This document shows positions 52,839-59,156 of a stretch of DNA of 61,598 bases, one piece after another (position 1 is the first letter of the stretch; every line of letters begins with the position of its first letter). The stretch comes from DAIRDK01 sp035403225. Its GTDB lineage: Bacteria; Bacteroidota; Bacteroidia; Bacteroidales; FEN-979. The notes beneath the pieces were generated by a model, which saw only the letters and a list, made by a program, of their open reading frames with translations, was not told the origin of the DNA and searched no databases. The position numbers and the translations under genes were made by a program. The stretch lies in contig DAONET010000014.1 in the NCBI GenBank assembly GCA_035403225.1, positions 1 through 61,598 on the forward strand, given 5' to 3'.

Positions 52839-53276
52839 ATGAAAAAATTGATCGGATTACTGCTGTTTTCTTTTTTAGGGATTCTTGCACAGTCGCAGGA
52901 TCTGAAGGTTATTACTCCGCCTTCGGCGCCGAAGCCTATCGGGCCTTACAGCCATGCCCTGATGAAAGGAGAGATGTTGTTTGTTTCGGGTCAGATTGCG
53001 ATCGACCCGAAAACGGGACAGGCTGATACCGCCACGCTGGAGAAGGAAGTGAACTGCGTGATGAAAAACGTTCAGGCGATCTTGACGGAAGCGGGCCTGG
53101 ATTGGTCGAACGTGATGAAGACGACCATTTACACCACCGATCTGAAGTATTTCGAGACCATCAACCGAATCTATGCTTCTTACCTGAAACCGCCGTACCC
53201 GGCCCGGGAGACCATACAAATAGCAGCCCTTCCCAAAGGGATGCATGTGGAGATCTCGGTGACGGCTATGAAATGA
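52839..53276 (+). CDS. Exported RidA-family protein
   Basis: 145 residues. A signal peptide (MKKLIGLLLFSFLGILAQSQ) precedes a complete RidA domain (SAPKPIGPYSHALMKGEMLFVSGQIAIDP, and the catalytic Arg in PPYPARETIQIAALPKG). Typical RidA proteins are cytosolic. This one should act outside the cytoplasm and sits just after the exported PLP enzyme, which could release the enamine/imine it hydrolyses. It stops one base before the convergent gene's stop. Confidence 0.9.
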   Translation: MKKLIGLLLFSFLGILAQSQDLKVITPPSAPKPIGPYSHALMKGEMLFVSGQIAIDPKTGQADTATLEKEVNCVMKNVQAILTEAGLDWSNVMKTTIYTTDLKYFETINRIYASYLKPPYPARETIQIAALPKGMHVEISVTAMK

Positions 53277-53648
53277 TCAACTGACCAGCCATTCAATGGC
53301 TGCTTCACGGGTGCTGAATATCTCGAAACGAAAATTCGGGATCGTGATCGATTCGTTGCGAATGAGCAAGGAATAAGCCGTGGCCCTGGGATCGTTCAGA
53401 ATAATGGCATCTTTGAGTAACTCAAATTTTGCCGCATATCTTCGCACAAGCTCCGCAATCTGCCGATATTCCGTATTTGATAATTCGAAAGTGGAATCAA
53501 AGGCGTCGGTCAGAATAAGCAACCTCGGTGGATAATCCTTGAAATTTTTCAGTTTGCTGATGTAGCTGATTATTTCCTCAAAGGAGACCTGCCATCCAAA
53601 GAAGGTCTCATAGATCCCGGTTTCCCGGTTTAACTGACTGTTTATCAT
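53277..53648 (-). CDS. STAS-like small protein of unknown function
   Basis: 123 residues without a signal peptide. The alternating beta-alpha pattern (LLILTDAFDSTFELSNTEYRQIAELVRRY, RATAYSLLI, FEIFSTREAAIEWL) fits a STAS/SpoIIAA-like fold, as in several short Bacteroidota proteins. The final EIFSTREAAIEWL matches the end of that family. No partner gene that would name a pathway is adjacent. Confidence 0.65.
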   Translation of the reverse strand: MINSQLNRETGIYETFFGWQVSFEEIISYISKLKNFKDYPPRLLILTDAFDSTFELSNTEYRQIAELVRRYAAKFELLKDAIILNDPRATAYSLLIRNESITIPNFRFEIFSTREAAIEWLVS

Positions 53649-53737
53649 CTTCCCCCGAAAATATGGAGCTAATATAAGATAATTTCAATGATAAACAACT
53701 CGGATGTTATAAAAATGTTTGGTTCCGGAAAAAGAAA

Positions 53738-54559
53738 TTAAAAATACGTTTTGGTCACCAGGTAGGCCTGAACGTATTCCCCGATGGCATCTTCAAGAGA
53801 GGTAAATGGCTTTGAATAGCCGATGCTCCTCAGTTTTGACATTTCTGCTTCCGTAAAATACTGGTATTTTTCGCGGATGTCCGGGGGGATGTCCGTAAAG
53901 TCGATGGCAGGTTCGCGATCCAGAGCAGTAAAGACGGCTGTAGCCAGATCCAGGAATGTTCTTGCTTTCCCGGTACCGAGATTGTAGATTCCCGAATGAT
54001 CCGGATGTTCCATCAGGAAAAAGAGGACATCAATGACATCTTTCACGTAGATGAAATCACGAAGCTGAAGTCCGTCGCCAAAATCAGGCCGGTGTGACCG
54101 GAAAAGGCGGGCTCTCCCGGTCTCCATAATCTGATTGAACGAGTGGAAGATCACGGAAGCCATTCGGGCTTTATGGTATTCATTCGGTCCGAAGACATTA
54201 AAAAATTTCAACCCGTACCAGGAAGGCGGGGTCTCCCCCTGNNNNNNNNNNNNNNNNNNNNNNNNNNNNNNNNNNNNNNNNNNNNNNNNNNNNNNNNNNN
54301 NNNNNNNNNNNNNNNNNNNNNNNNNNNNNNNNNNNNNNNNNATATGAAAGACAAAGTCGATTTGCCCGTTGTTCTGCCGGAACCACTCGAAAAAGCGGGA
54401 TCTGTCAACAGTGGTGGTAAAGACTTTCTTCAGAATATTACGGTTTTTTATCTCTTTCGAGAAGTCATCCACCAGTACAATATCCTTTATCCCTTTATTA
54501 TTCAGCTTGCTCACCAGACAACTCCCGATGAAACCTGCTGCGCCGGTTACAATAATCAT
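53738..54559 (-). CDS. hldD: ADP-glyceromanno-heptose 6-epimerase, interrupted by an N gap
   Basis: The NAD-binding GAAGFIGS at residues 6-13 and the FFNVFGPNEYHKARMASVIFH segment identify HldD (RfaD), which makes ADP-L-glycero-D-manno-heptose for the LPS core. The gene is broken by 100 Ns at 54242-54341. Sequence stops after DFVFH and resumes at QGETPPSWYG, so the region holding the catalytic Ser/Thr and YxxxK is absent from this assembly. HldD enzymes are about 310-325 residues; only 239 are readable here. Both sides are in one frame. A -7 box lies 19 bases upstream. Confidence 0.9.
   Translation of the reverse strand: MIIVTGAAGFIGSCLVSKLNNKGIKDIVLVDDFSKEIKNRNILKKVFTTTVDRSRFFEWFRQNNGQIDFVFHXXXXXXXXXXXXXXXXXXXXXXXXXXXXXXXXXXQGETPPSWYGLKFFNVFGPNEYHKARMASVIFHSFNQIMETGRARLFRSHRPDFGDGLQLRDFIYVKDVIDVLFFLMEHPDHSGIYNLGTGKARTFLDLATAVFTALDREPAIDFTDIPPDIREKYQYFTEAEMSKLRSIGYSKPFTSLEDAIGEYVQAYLVTKTYF
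54242..54341. other. Assembly gap (100 Ns) inside hldD
   Basis: A run of exactly 100 unknown bases, the conventional placeholder for a scaffold gap of unknown size. The surrounding gene lacks roughly 75-85 residues, so the true gap is probably nearer 230-255 bases. Confidence 0.95.
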
Positions 54560-54578
54560 ATCTCACGAAGTGTTTAGG

Positions 54579-54586
54579 CAAAGATA
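54579..54586 (-). promoter_or_regulatory. -7 element TATCTTTG for hldD
   Basis: Exact TAnnTTTG match on the minus strand, 19 bases before the hldD ATG at 54559. Confidence 0.5.
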
Positions 54587-54638
54587 CTCAGTCCTGCCGG
54601 AATTCAGCCGGAATTATTGCCGGTAATCACCTTCCCGG

Positions 54639-55913
54639 TCATTCCCAGAACCTTGCCAGGTCTCCGGCACTTTCCCGTTCTTTCAAGATTTGGAATTTTC
54701 CCTCTGTGTATCCCATTATTCTGGGAGTGAAGCGACTGTTGTACCTCGACCACATGGAGAAAGTGTACCCTCCGGTGTCATGAATGATGAGGTAATCACC
54801 TTCTTCCAGTTCTGGAAGAAGGACGTTCCGGGCCATGATGTCGCCCGAGAAGCAAAGCGGACCAGCCAGGTTCCAGGGCGTTTGGCAGAGGTTTGTTTTC
54901 AACTGACCGTTACGGTCGACGACACTGTACTCGTGATGCCAGGCTTTCGGGTTGAAACATTCGCGCAGGAAAAGGTCAGCGCCGGTATGGATCATGGCCG
55001 TGTTGATGCCGTTGTCATGTTTGATGTATTCAACGCGCGAGGCAGTCCATCCCGTGTTGGTAAATACCCAACGGCCGAATTCAGTGATCAGTGAGCGATG
55101 ACCGGCGAACAGGATGGGGAACCGTGATCTCAGGGTATGGGCATAGTCTTCGATATCATACGCTGTGTCTGATGATCCATAAGATATGGGGAAGCCTCCC
55201 CCGATGTCAAACCGGGTGATTCGGCCGGGTGTATCCGACTCAGCTTCCTTCACCAGCTCAACCAGCACGCCGACGCTTTCGGCCAGCAGGTTCGGATGAC
55301 AACCCTGCGATCCCACGTGAAGGTGAACTCCCGTAAGCCACGGGTATTCCCGGAAAGCCCGGAGAAGGGCTGCCCGTTCTGTCTTGATGGGGACTCCGAA
55401 CTTTGAATATTCTCCGGCTGTACTCGATTCGGCGATAGTCCCGCTCCCCGATTGAGGGTTGATCCGGATGCCGGCTGCCCCTTTCATCGGAGAACCGCCA
55501 ACCAGGCCGGCGATACGATCCAACTCTGCCAGGCTGTCGGCGTTGATATGAACTCCGGCATTCAGGGCAGCGGCAAGATCCTGGCGCGTTTTTACAGGTG
55601 AATCGTAAACGATCCGTTGAGGAGGATAGCCTGCCTGTAACGCCAGATACACTTCCCCGATGCTGGCGGCTTCAACGCCTGTCTGTGGCGAAATGTTTTT
55701 CGTGTACTCCATGATCCGGCGAAGCGGGTTGGCTTTGATGGCTAACGCATGAAGCGTAGTGCCTGGAAATACCGAGATGAGCCGTTGAATCCGTTGTTTC
55801 AGGAAGTCGAGATCGTGAAACATCACGGCAGTATCCTTTTCCCGGATCATTCCTTCGGAAAGCGCCTGCCTGAAGGCTCCGGCGATCTCATCAACCGATA
55901 ATCTTTCTTTCAT
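54639..55913 (-). CDS. Type III PLP decarboxylase (diaminopimelate/ornithine decarboxylase-like)
   Basis: 424 residues. The alanine-racemase-fold lysine is K60 in LAIKAN; HLHVGSQG and the phosphate-binding RFDIGGGFP follow. The C-terminal half has the subunit-interface GPLCFSGD and DTGGYTFSMWSRYNSR. The overall pattern is that of group IV decarboxylases, but the usual LysA motifs (HENAT, GAYG) are altered, so I do not call it lysA; a specialised carboxylate decarboxylase is as likely. It overlaps mqnD by 23 bases and is transcribed after it. Confidence 0.8.
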   Translation of the reverse strand: MKERLSVDEIAGAFRQALSEGMIREKDTAVMFHDLDFLKQRIQRLISVFPGTTLHALAIKANPLRRIMEYTKNISPQTGVEAASIGEVYLALQAGYPPQRIVYDSPVKTRQDLAAALNAGVHINADSLAELDRIAGLVGGSPMKGAAGIRINPQSGSGTIAESSTAGEYSKFGVPIKTERAALLRAFREYPWLTGVHLHVGSQGCHPNLLAESVGVLVELVKEAESDTPGRITRFDIGGGFPISYGSSDTAYDIEDYAHTLRSRFPILFAGHRSLITEFGRWVFTNTGWTASRVEYIKHDNGINTAMIHTGADLFLRECFNPKAWHHEYSVVDRNGQLKTNLCQTPWNLAGPLCFSGDIMARNVLLPELEEGDYLIIHDTGGYTFSMWSRYNSRFTPRIMGYTEGKFQILKERESAGDLARFWE

Positions 55914-56697
55914 GGGCCAGTTGTTTCATTATTTCGATTGCGGCTTTACCCTTTTTCCCCAAGTCGACAGTGAACCCGGTCACGTACAACTCAATGTGCT
56001 GCCGCATCACCGACTCATCCATCTCCTGTGCGTGTTCCCGGACAAACGGCATGGTTTCTCCAGGATGTTCCATGCCCCAGACCACGCTCCGTTGCATGAT
56101 GCGGTTGAGTTTTGTGATGATCTCCGGCCCCAGGTCGTTGTCAGCCACGATACCACCGAGCGGGACGGGCGCTCCCGTCAGTTTTTCCCATTCAGCTCCC
56201 AGGTCCATGATCTTCCGAAGGCCCTTTCCCTGATAGGTGAACCGATTCTCGTGAATGATCACCCCCGTGTCGACCGTGTCATCCAAAATAGCTTTTTCGA
56301 TGTCGGAAAACAACATGATCCTGGTGTCGCGGACTTGTGAGAAAGCGATGCGGAGTAAGAGGTGGGCAGTGGTGTATTCGCCGGGGATGGCAACGGTGAG
56401 ACCGGGGACCTGTTCAGGAGTGTACGGGCGCTTGCTGATCAGCAACGGCCCGTTGCCGTAACCCAGGGCGCTTCCTGCATCCAGCAGGGTCCAGGTTTCC
56501 CGGAGAAAGAGCCAGGCATGGTAACTGATCTTAACCATCTGGAATTCTTTTTCTTTGGCCAGACGGTTCAACGCTTCGATGTCGGCCAGATGGTACCGGA
56601 AAGTGATCCCTTCGGTATCGACCTTCCCGTGCGTCATGGCATAAAAGATGAACGTATCGTTAGGACAGGGAGAGAAAGCCAGGGTAATGACGGGCAT
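55891..56697 (-). CDS. mqnD: 1,4-dihydroxy-6-naphthoate synthase (futalosine menaquinone pathway)
   Basis: 268 residues from the ATG at 56697; an in-frame start at 56730 lies upstream of the -7 box at 56719-56726, so it is unlikely. LAFSPCPNDTFIFYA at the N-terminus, VKISYHAW, GYGNGPLLIS and IPGEYTTAHLLL are MqnD signatures. The enzyme acts late in the futalosine route to menaquinone. No other mqn gene is in the window. The PLP decarboxylase gene overlaps its 3' end. Confidence 0.94.
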   Translation of the reverse strand: MPVITLAFSPCPNDTFIFYAMTHGKVDTEGITFRYHLADIEALNRLAKEKEFQMVKISYHAWLFLRETWTLLDAGSALGYGNGPLLISKRPYTPEQVPGLTVAIPGEYTTAHLLLRIAFSQVRDTRIMLFSDIEKAILDDTVDTGVIIHENRFTYQGKGLRKIMDLGAEWEKLTGAPVPLGGIVADNDLGPEIITKLNRIMQRSVVWGMEHPGETMPFVREHAQEMDESVMRQHIELYVTGFTVDLGKKGKAAIEIMKQLAHERKIIG

Positions 56698-56718
56698 GAT
56701 ACTTGATTTTTCTATGCC

Positions 56719-56726
56719 CAAAGGTA
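56719..56726 (-). promoter_or_regulatory. -7 element TACCTTTG for mqnD
   Basis: Exact TAnnTTTG match on the minus strand, 21 bases before the ATG at 56697. Confidence 0.55.
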
Positions 56727-56739
56727 CCAAAAAGGAACA

Positions 56740-57246
56740 TCATTTTCTTCCGCACTGGTGGTGCATCTTCTTCCCCTGACCGGCCGGGCAGCATCCCATC
56801 AGTTCGTAATAGAGAGAAGAAAGTTTCTCGCGTTGCCGGGGGGAGCACTCTTTGCTGATGTGCAGGTACTGGTTGATGGCCTGGTCGGTAAGAAGCGCCT
56901 GCAGACGGCCGACGGTCATGGCCAGTTGGTGCAGCCGGATGGAATCGGGTGATTCTTTGCTGAGTTCGGAAACGATCTCTGAACGGATCAACCGGAGAGA
57001 ATCGGAAGTGACCATGGCCACGTTGCGGTGGTGTGCGCGGATCCTGTCTATATCCTTTGCCTGCTTCTCCGAGAGGTTCAATTCGTCCTGCATCAACCGG
57101 CAGCCTGTCGAGCAGGAGGGAGGAGCGTTGTCCGGGAGAGGGCAGCAATAGCGATGATAGATCATGGTTCCCAACGCCGACAGGGCCAGTACCAGCGCCC
57201 CTGCCAGGATCCAGATCGTGATCTTATTTCTTGAAAAAATATTCAT
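56740..57246 (-). CDS. Spy/CpxP-like periplasmic metal-sensor protein
   Basis: 168 residues. An N-terminal membrane anchor (IWILAGALVLALSALGTMIY) is followed by an all-helical domain with the paired LTxxQ-type motifs, here LNLSEKQAKDI and CSPRQREKLSSLYYELM. Cysteines cluster near the start (CCPLPDNAPPSC) and at the end (CCPAGQGKKMHHQC), the last with two adjacent His. This suits the heavy-metal-binding (CnrX/Spy-type) family that reports periplasmic metal or misfolding. It is 6 bases after a one-pass membrane protein gene and in one unit with the sigma factor. Confidence 0.82.
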   Translation of the reverse strand: MNIFSRNKITIWILAGALVLALSALGTMIYHRYCCPLPDNAPPSCSTGCRLMQDELNLSEKQAKDIDRIRAHHRNVAMVTSDSLRLIRSEIVSELSKESPDSIRLHQLAMTVGRLQALLTDQAINQYLHISKECSPRQREKLSSLYYELMGCCPAGQGKKMHHQCGRK

Positions 57247-57252
57247 GGCCTT

Positions 57253-57612
57253 TTATTTTGATAAAAGTTGTTCCTCCGGTGATCCGTTGATCCCGGTGAT
57301 GAAATCTTCCTGTGCAAGTTGTTGCAGCACGGCGGTTCTGTCGTTGGAAGCCGTGGCGGTAGTGTTACGGCTTAATTGTGTCCCCAGGAATACCCCTGCT
57401 GCGAGGCCGATGACGATGGTGGCGGCAGCAAACAACGGCCTCAGCCTGCCGTAGAAGACGGAAAAACCGGACGGGGCGACTGAAGTAGGGAACTCCTTCT
57501 CTGCCCGGGCCATCATCCGGGTAGTAAAGAAAGGATCATCGGCCAGGATGCGGTCCTGACTGATGAACCGGAGTGTTTCCTCTACCTTCTCTGTGGTATG
57601 TTGTTTCATCAT
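57253..57612 (-). CDS. One-pass membrane protein, candidate anti-sigma factor
   Basis: 119 residues from ATGATG at 57612-57607; a start at 57630 would overlap the sigma gene and is less likely. The N-terminal helical segment (EKVEETLRFISQDRILADDPFFTTRMMARAE) faces the cytoplasm. One membrane helix at about 62-83 (LFAAATIVIGLAAGVFLGTQL) and a short outer tail follow. Placement directly after an ECF sigma gene fits a membrane anti-sigma factor, with the Spy-like protein as its likely sensor partner. No zinc-binding HxxxCxxC is present. Confidence 0.65.
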   Translation of the reverse strand: MMKQHTTEKVEETLRFISQDRILADDPFFTTRMMARAEKEFPTSVAPSGFSVFYGRLRPLFAAATIVIGLAAGVFLGTQLSRNTTATASNDRTAVLQQLAQEDFITGINGSPEEQLLSK

Positions 57613-57613
57613 G

Positions 57614-58195
57614 TTATTTTCTCCCTTCATAATAATCGGAAAGAATTCGTTGCAGGTTCTCTTTGGCGCGGTGCATCAGTGATTCCACCGAGGCGACCGA
57701 CACGTTCATCACTTCCGCGATCTCTTTGTACGAACAATCTTCGTACTTGTGCATCGTGAAAGCAATGCGTTGGTTCACCGGAAGGGCGTTTATGGCCTGA
57801 TGGAGCGCCTGCTTCATCTCCTTTTGCTCCAGTGAGGAATCGGCCCCCTCGCATGCCGGGATATCACAGTTTTTAACCGTTTCACGCCCATCAGCGGCAG
57901 AACGAAGTCCAATCCGTTCCAGGAGGTGTCTCCGGTTCTGCCTTTTCAGGTGGTTCAGCGATTTATTGATCGAGATACGGTAAATCCAGGAAGAGAGTTT
58001 TGCATTTCCCCTGAATTCTCCGGCCGAATGAATGATTTCAATGAACACTTCCTGCGCCAGGTCCCGGGCATCCTGCTCGTCGTGAACCAATCCGTAACAG
58101 GTGCGGATGACTTGCTGTTGGTAGCTGTCAACCAGTTCCCTGAATACTGTTTCGTCACGCCGGAGGATCCCCTGGATAATTTCCTGGTCTGTCAT
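57614..58195 (-). CDS. ECF RNA polymerase sigma factor
   Basis: 193 residues. Region 2 is intact (DEQDARDLAQEVFIEIIHSAGEFRGNAKLSSWIYRISINKSLNHLK split about 41-86) and region 4 has the helix-turn-helix YEDCSYKEIAEVMNVSVASVESLMHRAKENL (about 152-182). It is the first gene of a three-gene unit that continues into the membrane protein and the Spy-like metal sensor. It probably directs an envelope- or metal-stress regulon. Confidence 0.93.
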   Translation of the reverse strand: MTDQEIIQGILRRDETVFRELVDSYQQQVIRTCYGLVHDEQDARDLAQEVFIEIIHSAGEFRGNAKLSSWIYRISINKSLNHLKRQNRRHLLERIGLRSAADGRETVKNCDIPACEGADSSLEQKEMKQALHQAINALPVNQRIAFTMHKYEDCSYKEIAEVMNVSVASVESLMHRAKENLQRILSDYYEGRK

Positions 58196-58200
58196 GCAGG

Positions 58201-58208
58201 CAAAGATA
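58201..58208 (-). promoter_or_regulatory. -7 element TATCTTTG just before the ECF sigma gene
   Basis: Exact TAnnTTTG match on the minus strand only 5 bases before the ATG at 58195. If used, the transcript would be nearly leaderless. Confidence 0.4.
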
Positions 58209-58215
58209 CGGGTTC

Positions 58216-58599
58216 TTACTTTTTCGGTTCAGAACAACCCGTCTTTCCATGTTGACCACAGCAGCTTTTTCCCTGGCTGTTCGGACATGCACTTTTGCAA
58301 TCAGCAGTTTTCGGGCAGGAGGTGCCTTTGGTACAGGTGCCTTTTCCCTGGCAGTTGTCACAGATCTTGTCACCGTTTTTGTCGGTAAAAGTGCCACACT
58401 GCATGTTTTTTCCTTTCTGATGACGATCGCAAACGCCGTCGTGGTTCTGGTCGATGAATTTACTCTTCTGAGTCTGCGTGGTCTGAGTGGTTTGCTGTTT
58501 CTGCGGAGTGGCGGTTTTGGCGGCTGTCTGAGCAGAGACAGACATGCTTGTCAGGGTGAAGCCCAGGATAAGGCTTGCAAGAACAATCACTTTTTTCAT
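58216..58599 (-). CDS. Exported Cys-rich protein with EF-hand-like repeats
   Basis: 127 residues with a signal peptide (MKKVIVLASLILGFTLTSMSVSAQ). A Gln/Thr-rich linker is followed by two calcium-loop-like units, DQNHDGVCDRH and DKNGDKICDNC, and a tail with many cysteines (CQGKGTCTKGTSCPKTADCKSACPN, then SCCGQHGKTGC, in shorter pieces). The mix of acidic loops and Cys/His suggests metal binding in the periplasm. It lies directly upstream of the ECF sigma operon and in the same direction, and may be part of it. No known family name applies. Confidence 0.72.
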   Translation of the reverse strand: MKKVIVLASLILGFTLTSMSVSAQTAAKTATPQKQQTTQTTQTQKSKFIDQNHDGVCDRHQKGKNMQCGTFTDKNGDKICDNCQGKGTCTKGTSCPKTADCKSACPNSQGKSCCGQHGKTGCSEPKK

Positions 58600-58674
58600 G
58601 GTTATGAATGTTGGTTTTACAATGAGTTTTACAGTAAGACAATCACCGCGGAAAAAACTTGCGGTGAGATTCTC

Positions 58675-58682
58675 TATTTTTG
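58675..58682 (+). promoter_or_regulatory. -7 element TATTTTTG for the small membrane protein
   Basis: Exact TAnnTTTG match, 22 bases before the ATG at 58705. Confidence 0.5.
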
Positions 58683-58704
58683 CTGAAATTCATTTTTTGC
58701 TGCT

Positions 58705-59055
58705 ATGCAACGATTCTTTTTCCGGTTTGCCGTCACCACCATCACCATTTTGACGGTCGAGCTTCTGGTGACCTGGATCACGGGATACCTGGAGTCTTTC
58801 CGCTCCCGTTTCGATCCGTATTCGTTTACCCTGGTTTCTATGGGGATCATCACCATCATTTTTTATCCTCTCTTTGAGAAGATGCACGATTGGGTAAAAA
58901 GTCTTTCAAAAAAGATCATCAAGTCGGGTAAGTCGGCAGGAGGGAAGTTCCTCGGCTTGTTGCTGGCTTTTCTTTGTTGCTTCGGAATACTGTTTTATTT
59001 CTATCTGAAGATGTGGTACGGGAAAGATCTGCTGGCCGGGGCTTTGAATTTCTAG
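58705..59055 (+). CDS. Small membrane protein of unknown function
   Basis: 116 residues with three hydrophobic segments (about 7-27, 42-58 and 80-102). A basic loop, KSLSKKIIKSGKSAGGK, should face the cytoplasm. No family signature is recognised. It is a single gene with its own -7 box, divergent from the Cys-rich gene. Confidence 0.65.
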   Translation: MQRFFFRFAVTTITILTVELLVTWITGYLESFRSRFDPYSFTLVSMGIITIIFYPLFEKMHDWVKSLSKKIIKSGKSAGGKFLGLLLAFLCCFGILFYFYLKMWYGKDLLAGALNF

Positions 59056-59130
59056 CTGGTCATTGCTGATCTTGTTTGAATCAATCCAATTCATATTCTA
59101 ATAATTGGACATCTATTCACTTTTCTTTCC

Positions 59131-59138
59131 TATTTTTG
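59131..59138 (+). promoter_or_regulatory. -7 element TATTTTTG for the type IIG R-M gene
   Basis: Exact TAnnTTTG match, 18 bases before the ATG at 59157. Confidence 0.55.
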
Positions 59139-59156
59139 AATACCAATACGCCGATC

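Noticed and set aside
54639..55913. Calling the PLP decarboxylase lysA
   Set aside because: The lysine and glycine-rich motifs fit the family, but HENAT and GAYG are altered and no lysine genes are adjacent, so the substrate is left open.
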